From: Aliikangiella sp. G2MR2-5
GTDB taxonomy: Bacteria > Pseudomonadota > Gammaproteobacteria > Enterobacterales > Kangiellaceae
DNA length: 64,000 bases
NCBI RefSeq assembly: GCF_015687155.1
Contig: NZ_JADPQF010000004.1
Span: forward strand, 372,001 to 436,000
Direction: 5' to 3'
Shown here one piece after another: positions 44,692-52,596 of this stretch (within the stretch, counting starts at the first letter, position 1; each line of letters starts with the position of its first letter). A program made the position numbers and the translations under genes. The notes under the pieces were generated by a model. The model saw only the letters and a program-made list of their open reading frames with translations. It was not told where the DNA came from and made no database searches.

Positions 44692-45894
44692 CTACTTTCT
44701 AATTTGTAAACTATCCCTGTGATAAATCAATCCTTCGGCCTCGGCAATCAAGACGGCATTTTCTGAAAGCACTTTTCTTCCTCGTGCATTCACTTCCTGA
44801 ACGGTCAGAACTTTTAAATAGGTGTTGACGCTTAATCCGCCCGATTGTTTGGCATAACCTAGAGTCGGCAATGTATGGTTGGGTCCGGATATATAGTCTC
44901 CCAAGGCAACCGCACTATTGGCTCCGATAAAAAGGGAGCCAAAATTGGTCAGTTGCGCTTCGTTTATTGAACGGTGACAAAGCATCAAATGTTCTGGCGC
45001 AAAGTCTTCACTAAACTGAATGAGTTTTTCAACTGAATCGGCAAAAACGAGCTCAATCTGTTTGTCTTTCAGTAGCTTGTGAGTCTCCTCACTTTTTTCG
45101 AGGTAAGCCAGTACTTCGACCAGCCAGTCAGCATTGTCACTGGCGATTATGGAAACTGCCATGGGATCGTGTTCGGCCTGCGCCAGGGCATCCAGTGCCA
45201 GCCAATCGATGGGTTGAGTTTCATCACAAAGGGCGAGGAGTTCGCTGGGGCCGGCTAATCCATCAATTTTTACTTTAGACTGAACCTGCTTTTTTGCTTC
45301 ATTAACCCAGGCGTTACCGGGGCCGACTATTAAATTGACGGGCTCAACGGATTGATAGCCATAGGTTAATGCCCCGATGGCCTGTACGCCACCCATTTTA
45401 ATAAAACAGGTTGCACCGGCTAACGATGCCGCTGCCAAAATTGCCGGATCATCTGACGGTGAGCAAGCGATCCTGACTGGACTGCCTGCAACTTTGGCCG
45501 GTATCAAGGTCATAAGCGCGGTTGAAATCAGCGGAAAGCGACCACCGGGAATATAAGCGCCCACCCGTTCAATGGGCAGAACAACCTGGCCAAAGCGACC
45601 AAATTCATCCTCAAAGATTTTTGATTCGACGCCTGATTTTTGAAACCTGGCAAAGCTTTCTATTCGACTTGCGGCCAGTTTAATCGAGTTTTTCAGTGCT
45701 TCTGATAATGGGTAATCGTCAAAGGGTCTTAACTTGATAAAACGGACAGCATTTTTATCAAATAACTGTGCATAGCGATCAACTGCCTCATCATTATTTT
45801 TTGCAATATCCGACAATATTTCGCTAACTTTTTCGGAAATATCCATGACCTCGGTTAACGCTTGTCGCTGCCACTTTTCTGCCTTAATTATCAT
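44692..45894 (-). CDS. hisD: Histidinol dehydrogenase
   Basis: A 400-residue zinc enzyme that oxidises histidinol to histidine in two NAD-dependent steps, the last of the pathway. Motifs: IVGPGNAWVNEAKKQV, DGLAGPSELL, AQAEHDPMA, FAPEHLMLC, GPNHTLPTLGYAKQSGGLS. Family members are usually about 430 residues, so the N-terminus is some 30 residues short. The start at 45894 follows AGGAG with 8 bases of spacing and overlaps the hisA/IE stop by 11 bases. Here hisD is last in the operon, not second as in enteric bacteria. Confidence 0.93.
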   Translation of the reverse strand: MIIKAEKWQRQALTEVMDISEKVSEILSDIAKNNDEAVDRYAQLFDKNAVRFIKLRPFDDYPLSEALKNSIKLAASRIESFARFQKSGVESKIFEDEFGRFGQVVLPIERVGAYIPGGRFPLISTALMTLIPAKVAGSPVRIACSPSDDPAILAAASLAGATCFIKMGGVQAIGALTYGYQSVEPVNLIVGPGNAWVNEAKKQVQSKVKIDGLAGPSELLALCDETQPIDWLALDALAQAEHDPMAVSIIASDNADWLVEVLAYLEKSEETHKLLKDKQIELVFADSVEKLIQFSEDFAPEHLMLCHRSINEAQLTNFGSLFIGANSAVALGDYISGPNHTLPTLGYAKQSGGLSVNTYLKVLTVQEVNARGRKVLSENAVLIAEAEGLIYHRDSLQIRK

Positions 45895-47149
45895 TGAAAC
45901 GGCTCCTAAGTTCACACAGAATATCATCGACGGAAACACCTTTGGCGATGGCATCGACCAAAGCAAAGAAAATTAAATCAGCGGCTTCCCAGCGAACCTC
46001 TTCGAACGATCGAGCTTCGATCAATTCTTGCGCTTCTTCTAATATTTTTTCTGCACGAAACTCCGCAGATTGAAAAAGCTTACTGGTAAATGAATTTTTC
46101 GGCAGTTCTTTTTTTCGTCTCTCCAGAAGCTGATTGAGCTTCGAAAAACTGAATTCACGTTTTTGACTGGCGAAACAACTATAGCGATCTAAGTGACAGG
46201 CATTTGTCTGTACTTGTTGATCCGCCTCATTCTTATCCGCCAGCCTTACCCTGAATATTAGACTATCACCGTCACAATCAAAATCAGCCTGAACAAGAGA
46301 TTGTCGATCGCCGCTGGTGAGTCCTTTTTCCCAGATCTCATTCCGACTTCGACTCCAGTAGATCCCCGCTCTCTTTTCTAACGCTAAACGTAATGAAGCT
46401 TGGCTAGAATAAGCCTGCATCAGTATTTTATTGGTGTCCACATCCTGTACAATGGTCGGTATAAGCGGCGCTTTCTCAAAATCGAGCTGAGTTAAAAAGC
46501 AGTCGATCAGATTGAGCTTACCTGTATAAATGGACATACCGATTTGTCCATTACAGCCTAATCTGGTAAACCACTGAATATCATCCAGGCTGGTAATGCC
46601 TCCCGCGATAGTGACTGGGACACTTGAATTTTTGACCACATCAAAAATTCGTTCACGATCCAGTCCTTCAAGCAATCCTTCTTTTTCGACCTGGGTATAT
46701 AAAAACTCGCTACAATTTTTTGCCAGCTCCGGAATTAAGTCGAGAACTTTTTCCCCTTCAGTATTTTTCCAGCCCTGAGTCGACCAATAATCTCCCTTGG
46801 CATCGATTGCGAAAATAAGCGAATTTTTATCGAGTTTTTTTACCCACTGCTGGCGACAGTTAGTGCCGATAATAATTTTACTCGCTCCTGCTTTAATATA
46901 TTCTTTCGCGGTTTCAAGATCGCGAATACCGCCGCCAACGCGGCAGGGTCTGACTTTAAGCAATGCTTTGATTAAATCCTTGTTGTCGCCTTTTCCTAGC
47001 GCCGCGTCCAAATCGATAATGGCTACTTCGCCGTAAACCGAAAAATCTTCCAGTAGCTGAAAAACATCTTCTCGTTCCAGAACTTTTTCTTTTCCCTGCT
47101 TGAGTTGAACGGCTTTTCCGTTCATTAAATCAATTGATGGTATTAACAT
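45884..47149 (-). CDS. HisA-HisIE fusion: ProFAR isomerase, PR-AMP cyclohydrolase and PR-ATP pyrophosphohydrolase
   Basis: A 421-residue fusion covering three steps. Residues 1-~228 are a HisA barrel (IPSIDLMNG with Asp7, VGGGIRDLE, AIDAKGDYW with Asp116, IAGGITSLDD). Residues ~229-335 are HisI (GLTSGDRQ, DCDGDSL, NACHLDRYSCF zinc site). Residues ~352-421 are HisE (EEAQELIEA, WEAADLIFF). HisIE fusions are common, but joining to HisA is not the usual gammaproteobacterial form. The frame is open throughout, so this is a true fusion unless the assembly is wrong. It overlaps hisD by 11 bases. Confidence 0.9.
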   Translation of the reverse strand: MLIPSIDLMNGKAVQLKQGKEKVLEREDVFQLLEDFSVYGEVAIIDLDAALGKGDNKDLIKALLKVRPCRVGGGIRDLETAKEYIKAGASKIIIGTNCRQQWVKKLDKNSLIFAIDAKGDYWSTQGWKNTEGEKVLDLIPELAKNCSEFLYTQVEKEGLLEGLDRERIFDVVKNSSVPVTIAGGITSLDDIQWFTRLGCNGQIGMSIYTGKLNLIDCFLTQLDFEKAPLIPTIVQDVDTNKILMQAYSSQASLRLALEKRAGIYWSRSRNEIWEKGLTSGDRQSLVQADFDCDGDSLIFRVRLADKNEADQQVQTNACHLDRYSCFASQKREFSFSKLNQLLERRKKELPKNSFTSKLFQSAEFRAEKILEEAQELIEARSFEEVRWEAADLIFFALVDAIAKGVSVDDILCELRSRFNDN

Positions 47150-47226
47150 GATTGTTACCTGATCTTGTAATATGTATGTTTATCTGCTTGACAAAATAGC
47201 AGCCAAGTATTTCTATTGTCTTTTCA

Positions 47227-47991
47227 CTATCTAACGCTTAACCCTTTATCAGTTAGGTAGCGTTTAACATCGCCCACTCGATAGTCGCCCGAATGAAACA
47301 TGCCGGCAGCCAGGCAGGCATCCGCCCCCTGACTAAATGCCTGATAAAAATGTTCTTCGCTTTTGGCGCCGCCGGAGGCGATCACCTGAATAGGCAATTC
47401 CCGGCTAACCTGTGCTGTCAGCTCAGTATCAAACCCTGAGCCGGTGCCGTCTTTATGCATCGCAGTTAATAAAATTTCTCCGGCGCCCCGCCTGGCGACT
47501 TCTTTGGTCCAGTCAAAAAAGTTTTTATCGGTGAGCTTTCTTCCGCCGTTAATGTAAACGCCGAGAGAAGAATCGGCTTCTCTATTTACATCAACAGCCA
47601 CTACTACACACTGGCTGCCGTAGGCTTTAGCCGTTGCGTCGATAATGTCAGGGGCCAATACCGCCGTAGTATTGAGCGCTACTTTATCGGCGCCTGCATC
47701 CAGAAAGGCTTTAACGTCATCGAGTTTTTTCAAGCCACCACCAACGGTAAAAGGGATCGAAAGGTTACAGGCGATATCCGTTACCAGTTTGAGCGCGGTT
47801 GGCCGATTTTCGTTACTCGCTGATATATCGAGAAATACCAGTTCATCGGCGCCTTGCTCTTCATAAGCCTGTGCAAGCTCAATCGGATCGCCCATATCTC
47901 TTAATTGTTTGAAGTTGGTTCCTTTAACCACGCGTCCTTTATCGACATCAAGGCATACTATGATTCTTGGTAGCAGTTGACTATTTGGCAT
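47227..47991 (-). CDS. hisF: Imidazole glycerol phosphate synthase cyclase subunit
   Basis: A 254-residue TIM-barrel enzyme that uses ammonia from HisH to form imidazole glycerol phosphate and AICAR. Signatures: RIIVCLDVDKGRVVKG with the first catalytic Asp, VGGGLKKLDDVKAFLDAG, VVVAVDVNREA with the second Asp, and VIASGGAKSEEHF. The start overlaps the hisH stop by 11 bases, with GGAG 7 bases ahead. A 77-base gap then separates it from hisA/IE. Confidence 0.96.
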   Translation of the reverse strand: MPNSQLLPRIIVCLDVDKGRVVKGTNFKQLRDMGDPIELAQAYEEQGADELVFLDISASNENRPTALKLVTDIACNLSIPFTVGGGLKKLDDVKAFLDAGADKVALNTTAVLAPDIIDATAKAYGSQCVVVAVDVNREADSSLGVYINGGRKLTDKNFFDWTKEVARRGAGEILLTAMHKDGTGSGFDTELTAQVSRELPIQVIASGGAKSEEHFYQAFSQGADACLAAGMFHSGDYRVGDVKRYLTDKGLSVR

Positions 47992-48586
47992 TGATCGTCT
48001 CCCCGACTAAATCGATATTTCTGGACAAGGATTCCCGTATTATTTGTAGCCCCGCATCACTGGATTTTTCCGGATGAAACTGCACGCCGGTGAAAGTACC
48101 CTGCCTGACTGCAGCACAAAAAGTTTCACCATAGCAGGTGGTTGCTATTGATTCGGATGCACCTTTAATGGCGTAGCTATTTACAAAATAAACACAGGCT
48201 TCCGGCCAGATTTCTGACTCAATATTGGCCCAGCCAACCATTGGTTTTTTGGGAAAATCCAGCGCTCTGGCTTCGCCTTTAAACCAGCCAAGCCCTGCAA
48301 TATTTTTATCTTCTTCGCTTGCTTCAAAAAATATCTGCATGCCCACGCAGATTCCGAGCATGGGAATGTTGCTTTCTCTGGCATTTAACAAGTAGGCAGG
48401 CCAACCAGCTTGACTGATATTTTCAATAACGGTTCCAAAGCGTCCCTGACCGGGGAGCACTATGGCGTCAAATAATTGTTCAGGCGGCGATGTCGCAATC
48501 GTCACCTCGAAATTTAGTTTTTCAATCGCAGCTCGCAAGCTAAACAGGTTGCCTGCTTTGGTATCAACGATGAGTACTTTTTTCAT
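47981..48586 (-). CDS. hisH: Imidazole glycerol phosphate synthase glutaminase subunit
   Basis: A 201-residue class I glutamine amidotransferase that feeds ammonia to HisF. The nucleophile is Cys80 in MLGICVGMQIFFE. The partner His and Glu are in GVQFHPEKSSD near residue 178. The N-terminus VDTKAGNLFSLRAAIEKL is typical. It overlaps hisF, so the two subunits are made together. Confidence 0.96.
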   Translation of the reverse strand: MKKVLIVDTKAGNLFSLRAAIEKLNFEVTIATSPPEQLFDAIVLPGQGRFGTVIENISQAGWPAYLLNARESNIPMLGICVGMQIFFEASEEDKNIAGLGWFKGEARALDFPKKPMVGWANIESEIWPEACVYFVNSYAIKGASESIATTCYGETFCAAVRQGTFTGVQFHPEKSSDAGLQIIRESLSRNIDLVGETINAK

Positions 48587-48616
48587 GGTTTGATCTCACA
48601 AAATCTAAAACAGCAA

Positions 48617-49204
48617 TTACAAAATACCCTTGGTGGTATTTTCTCCACTCGCCGGTAATAAAGCCTCTTTAAGCGCATAAGCCAAAGCTTTGAAACAGCC
48701 TTCAGCCAGGTGATGATTGTTACGAAACGTCATCGGCTTGATGTGTAAGGTCATCGCAGCGCTCATCGCCAGAGTATTGAAGAAGTGTTCGAACATTTCG
48801 GTACTCACTCCACCGAGATTTTCGCGAGTAAATTTCAGCTCGCCGACATAGATTCCTCGACCGGACAGATCGAGCGCACAAAGGATCAAGGCTTCATCCA
48901 TCGGCAACAAGCGTTGACCGTAACGCTGCATGGTATCGAGTGAACGCCAGCTTTGTTGTAACGCCTCGCCCAGACAGATGGCAATATCTTCAACCGTATG
49001 ATGGTCATCCACTTCCAGATCTCCATCCACGGCAAGCGAAAGATCCCATCGTGCGTGAGAGGCCAGTTGCTCCAGCATGTGATCGAGAAAAGGAATCCCG
49101 CTATTAATAGTTATTTTCTGGCTTCCGAAAATATTGAGCGACAAAGTAATTTGGGTTTCTTTGGTTTTTCTTTCAACGCTAATTGGAAATTGACTATTAT
49201 TCAT
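48617..49204 (-). CDS. hisB: Imidazoleglycerol-phosphate dehydratase, monofunctional
   Basis: A 195-residue manganese enzyme. The two duplicated metal motifs are DDHHTVEDIAICLGEAL and NNHHLAEGCFKALAYAL. In E. coli HisB a phosphatase domain precedes the dehydratase; here it is absent, so histidinol-phosphate must be dephosphorylated by another protein. The HAD domain fused to the upstream HisC is the obvious candidate. The gene starts 2 bases after the hisC/HAD stop. Confidence 0.96.
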   Translation of the reverse strand: MNNSQFPISVERKTKETQITLSLNIFGSQKITINSGIPFLDHMLEQLASHARWDLSLAVDGDLEVDDHHTVEDIAICLGEALQQSWRSLDTMQRYGQRLLPMDEALILCALDLSGRGIYVGELKFTRENLGGVSTEMFEHFFNTLAMSAAMTLHIKPMTFRNNHHLAEGCFKALAYALKEALLPASGENTTKGIL

Positions 49205-49206
49205 TG

Positions 49207-50883
49207 TTATTTAACCGGCTTTAGCCAGTCCTCCAGTTGATTGATACTCTCGAGCACAATATCCGCCCCCGCTTGATAAAGTGCTTCGACGTTTCTTTTG
49301 CCAATACCAACAGCGAGAGAATTCGAGGCGACGGCGGCTTGCATATCGTCCGGATTGTCGCCGCACATCCAGCTTGCGTTTGAGAATTGACATTGCAGTT
49401 TTTTTATTCCTTCCGGCGAGGGTTTGGGCAAGGTTACATCGTCCAGACTTATCAGAGCCTCGGTTTGCAAGCCGATCAGCGAAAGTCCCGCTTGTGCTTC
49501 TATTCGCGGACGACCCGTCACTACAGCAAATTGTGTTTTTTGGCTTTTATTGATCGTCTGAATAAGCTCTTTCTGGATAAGAGGCTTTTCATTAGCGACC
49601 AATCCATTATTGTTGTCTCCCAGATAAAATTGCTGAAAAACTTCAGTGACCTTTTCCAAAGAGACATTGATATTTAAGGTTTCCAATAATGCTCTGGACA
49701 ATACCCAATCGTTATTAAAGCCTCCTTGATCGCGTAGCGAAAAGATCTGTTCCATCGAAATCTTTTGTCCCGAAAGCTCTTCAACTGTCGCTTTGACTGC
49801 TTGGTCATAGCTTTCACTGGTATCGATTAGTACACCGTCCATATCGAGGCAGATGAGTTTAGGCGTTAGCGCCTGTTCTAAAAGCGACAGTAATCTGTCC
49901 AGTGTATAAGGAATTGTAATGCGAATGCATTTGCCAAGTTGTTTTATACTAGAATTTCCTTCGGGAAAAGTTTTAATAAGCAAATTATTTTTAGCAAGAA
50001 AAGATTTAACGGCACTTGCTTGCAAGTTGTTCAACTTCAGTAAAACAAAATTAGCCTGGCTTTCTACCACTGGAATTTTCTTGTCATTTAACCAGCACAG
50101 AAGTTTTTTTCTATTTTTGCGGATGACTTCACTGTAATTTTCGACTTCCTGTCGATTATCCTGGCTTAGGGCCGTTTTCGCGATTTCGATACTGGGTGCA
50201 GGGATGTTGAAAGGTATGGAGCGAGTTTTAAATTGCTCAATTAGTATTTCTGATCCCAAAATGTATCCGAGGCGAATACCCGCCAGTCCATACGCTTTTG
50301 ACAGGGTTCTCAAGATCACCAGGTTATCGAACTGGGATAAGAGTTTAATTGTCACTGCCTCCTCATCTGAGAATTCGATGTAGGCTTCATCCAGAAACAC
50401 GATGCCTTGATTGACACTGGCATTCTCAATAATATCGAGCAAAGTTTCTAAAGCGATACTCTCTCCCGTCGGATTATTAGGACGAGTAATGATAGTTATT
50501 GCGCCTGGATTTTGTTTGATGGCCTGTATGGTATTTGAGGTATTAATTGTGAGATCCGAATTGGCCGATACTAAAATTGCGTCTAGCTGCCAACTATCGA
50601 CGCCCCATGTATATTGGGAAAACGCTGGTAATGGCAGTATTACTTTCGTTGTTTCTTTAATGAGCCGCATCAAAAGCATAATCGCTTCGTCGCCTCCATT
50701 ACTGCAAAAGACCTGTTCTGGTTTTAACGAGTAAATGTCAGCTATTTGTTGTTCCAGTTGCTCCCTTTGTGGATAACGCCATAAATCAGAGTATTCACTT
50801 TCCTGTGCTATTACACTGACTTGATCAGATCTTTCATTAAAATCCAGTTTTAAAGTTTTGCTATCTAGAGATTCGGGGTTCAT
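49207..50883 (-). CDS. hisC: Fusion of histidinol-phosphate aminotransferase (HisC) and HAD-family phosphatase
   Basis: A 558-residue two-domain protein. Residues 1-340 are a PLP aminotransferase of the HisC type (SNGGDEAIMLL, RPNNPTGE, FLDEAYIEF, TLSKAYGLAGIRLGY with Lys196). Residues 341-558 are a HAD subfamily IA hydrolase: motif I CLDMDGVLID (Asp347, Asp349), motif II VVTGRPR, motif III LPKPSPEG, motif IV CGDNPDDMQAA. As HisB here lacks its phosphatase half, this domain probably removes phosphate from histidinol-phosphate right after the transamination. The aminotransferase call is firm; the HAD substrate is inference. Confidence 0.9.
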   Translation of the reverse strand: MNPESLDSKTLKLDFNERSDQVSVIAQESEYSDLWRYPQREQLEQQIADIYSLKPEQVFCSNGGDEAIMLLMRLIKETTKVILPLPAFSQYTWGVDSWQLDAILVSANSDLTINTSNTIQAIKQNPGAITIITRPNNPTGESIALETLLDIIENASVNQGIVFLDEAYIEFSDEEAVTIKLLSQFDNLVILRTLSKAYGLAGIRLGYILGSEILIEQFKTRSIPFNIPAPSIEIAKTALSQDNRQEVENYSEVIRKNRKKLLCWLNDKKIPVVESQANFVLLKLNNLQASAVKSFLAKNNLLIKTFPEGNSSIKQLGKCIRITIPYTLDRLLSLLEQALTPKLICLDMDGVLIDTSESYDQAVKATVEELSGQKISMEQIFSLRDQGGFNNDWVLSRALLETLNINVSLEKVTEVFQQFYLGDNNNGLVANEKPLIQKELIQTINKSQKTQFAVVTGRPRIEAQAGLSLIGLQTEALISLDDVTLPKPSPEGIKKLQCQFSNASWMCGDNPDDMQAAVASNSLAVGIGKRNVEALYQAGADIVLESINQLEDWLKPVK

Positions 50884-50898
50884 CGGATGTCCTTCCTG

Positions 50899-51747
50899 CT
50901 ATAGTGCTTTACGGATCGGTGTTTCTAGAATGTCGGTTGCGCCCGCAGCAATGAGTTTCGGGATCAGATTTTTTATTTCTTTTTTCGGAATCGCTGCTTT
51001 TACCGCAAAGCCTTTGTCCTGATAAAGTGGAGAGACGGTCGGATAACGCATTGCGGGTAATAAATCGACAATTGCATTAATTTGTTCAGTGGCACAGTTC
51101 ATTTCTAAAAGCACTCTTTCTCTGCCGTTGAGAACTGCCTGCATCAAAGTCAACAGATCATCTATTTGTCGGCGCTTGTTAGGATCTTCCAGTGCTTTGG
51201 CATTGGCAATAAACTGCGTTGAGCTCTCCATTACTGTATCGACGATCTTTAGTCGATTGGCGCGAATTGTGGTACCGGTAGAGGTGTTATCGATGATCAT
51301 ATCGGCATCTTCAGGAGGAAAAACTTCGGTCGCACCATAAGAACGTAACAACTGATAATTTAAACCTAGTTTGTTTAAGTAGTCAGTTGCAACATTCTTA
51401 TATTCAGAAGCGACAATTAGTTTACGCGACTTCATTTCTTCCCAGTCCCAGTCTTCAGGAATACAGGTGACAATCTTGACCGGGTTGAATCCAAGGTCTT
51501 TTAGAACAACAACTTCACTTCGTCTTTCCTGGATCCAGTCATAGCCGGCAAATCCTATGTCGTGCTGTCCCATTTCAACTAATGAAGGAATATTTTGGCT
51601 TTTTAATAATTTGACTTCGAGATCAAAGCCAAACGCCTGAGGGCGATAATTACGTTCGTCACCGATAAGTTCAATACCACAGTCGGAAAGGAGTTGATTA
51701 ACTTTGGTATTAATTCGTCCCTTTGGTAATACTAGTTTTAATGTCAT
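50899..51747 (-). CDS. hisG: ATP phosphoribosyltransferase, long form
   Basis: A 282-residue enzyme for the committed first step, joining ATP and PRPP. The catalytic part (LKLVLPKGRINTKV, IGFAGYDWIQE, DMIIDNTSTGTTIRAN) is followed by the HisG C-terminal ACT-like regulatory domain (about 210-282: EQINAIVDLLPAMRYPTVSPL), so it is the long form, feedback-inhibited by histidine and not needing HisZ. The start at 51747 has GAGG 8 bases upstream; the open frame reaches 20 codons further, into the region after the attenuator. Confidence 0.96.
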   Translation of the reverse strand: MTLKLVLPKGRINTKVNQLLSDCGIELIGDERNYRPQAFGFDLEVKLLKSQNIPSLVEMGQHDIGFAGYDWIQERRSEVVVLKDLGFNPVKIVTCIPEDWDWEEMKSRKLIVASEYKNVATDYLNKLGLNYQLLRSYGATEVFPPEDADMIIDNTSTGTTIRANRLKIVDTVMESSTQFIANAKALEDPNKRRQIDDLLTLMQAVLNGRERVLLEMNCATEQINAIVDLLPAMRYPTVSPLYQDKGFAVKAAIPKKEIKNLIPKLIAAGATDILETPIRKAL

Positions 51748-51812
51748 TTTCATTGCCTCAGTTAATTTGAAAGTGATGTTAAAACCTCGTTTACTTTCTT
51801 TCACCAAAGCAT

Positions 51813-51848
51813 AAAAAAAGCCCCGGTTACTGTTGTAAACGGGGCTTT
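51813..51848 (-). terminator. Attenuator terminator of the his operon
   Basis: On the minus strand AAAGCCCCG...TTAC pairs with GTAA...CGGGGCTTT around an AACA loop with one mismatch, followed by seven T. It lies between the leader peptide stop and hisG. Its 5' arm can instead pair with GGTGGTTTTG (51883-51892) just after the His codons, forming an antiterminator when the ribosome stalls there. Confidence 0.9.
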
Positions 51849-51871
51849 GGTATTCTTTGTCTGATTAAATA

Positions 51872-51952
51872 TCAGGTACGCGCAAAACCACCGTCATCGG
51901 TATGATGATGGTGATGATGATGGACTGCTGTAATCGATATTAATCTGTTCAT
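51872..51952 (-). CDS. hisL: His operon leader peptide with seven consecutive His codons
   Basis: A 26-residue leader too short for usual gene calls: MNRLISITAV, seven His codons in a row, then TDDGGFART and TGA. It lies on the hisG strand about 125 bases upstream of hisG and is followed by a terminator with T7. E. coli HisL also has seven His codons. When charged His-tRNA is scarce the ribosome stalls, the downstream GGTGGTTTTG pairs with CAAAGCCCC of the terminator arm, and transcription continues. No Shine-Dalgarno is visible, and the predicted transcription start is within two bases of the ATG. Confidence 0.93.
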   Translation of the reverse strand: MNRLISITAVHHHHHHHTDDGGFART

Positions 51953-51959
51953 ATGGCCG

Positions 51960-51988
51960 ATTATGTGAAATACCGTGTCTAATTTCAA
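51960..51988 (-). promoter_or_regulatory. Promoter of the his operon
   Basis: TTGAAA, a 17-base spacer and CATAAT on the minus strand. Transcription would start near 51953, next to the hisL ATG, making a leaderless leader peptide. A weaker TTGTAG-17-TATTTT about 60 bases upstream is the alternative. The rest of the gap up to 52260 shows no gene. Confidence 0.65.
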
Positions 51989-52260
51989 ATAGGATTTGGT
52001 TATTAAGAGCAAAAAAATAGGTTAAACTGGTCCTATCTACAAGACTAAAATTTATTTTGATTGCAGGATATTGGCTTGGTAGGCCCACTCATTAGGGAAT
52101 ATTCAGTCAGAATTTTGAATTTTTACAAGCCATTGCCTAAAGTTAGAGAATGTCAAAACTCGGTAGTTATAAAGGGCTCGAGTGACTGTTTGCTATTTTG
52201 ATAATTCGGTCTGACTCTAACTAATGACTAAATGGAAACCAAATAGAAATAGGGAAAAAC

Positions 52261-52554
52261 ATGGAAAATGTTACTACCAGCTCTGTGGCTTCCAACGAAG
52301 TAAGCAACCTGAAAGAGAAGCTAGAACAGCTTGAGACCCAATTGACCAGCCGCTTGCTAAATAGTGTTAGTGAGCGCCAGGAGCGCCGATTACGACTGGA
52401 AAAGTACCTGAAGCGGTTACCGATTACCGACAGCCAATGTCTGCACATTTTGAAAAATTTCGATGCTGATGCAGAGCAAGCAATGCAAATGCAATTGGTT
52501 GGGCAAGAGGTCAAGACCGCCTTGGAGGAACTTAAGGCATTGCTATCAGGTTAA
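52261..52554 (+). CDS. Small coiled-coil protein, unknown
   Basis: A 97-residue helical protein with a coiled-coil pattern at residues 15-50 (NLKEKLEQLETQLTSRLL) and a second helix pair to the end. I do not recognise a family. It has no signal or membrane segment. It lies 42 bases before a response regulator gene on the same strand, and a role in the same regulatory unit is likely. No strong ribosome site precedes the ATG. Confidence 0.55.
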   Translation: MENVTTSSVASNEVSNLKEKLEQLETQLTSRLLNSVSERQERRLRLEKYLKRLPITDSQCLHILKNFDADAEQAMQMQLVGQEVKTALEELKALLSG

Positions 52555-52596
52555 ATTAGCAATCTATCTTTTAGAGTCCATTCAGAGGGGATTTGA

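Noticed and set aside
44626-44709. 27-codon plus-strand frame with an AGAGG site, antisense to the end of hisD
   Set aside because: Short, overlaps the imperfect hairpin and the hisD 3' end, and has no recognisable similarity; the ribosome site alone is not enough.
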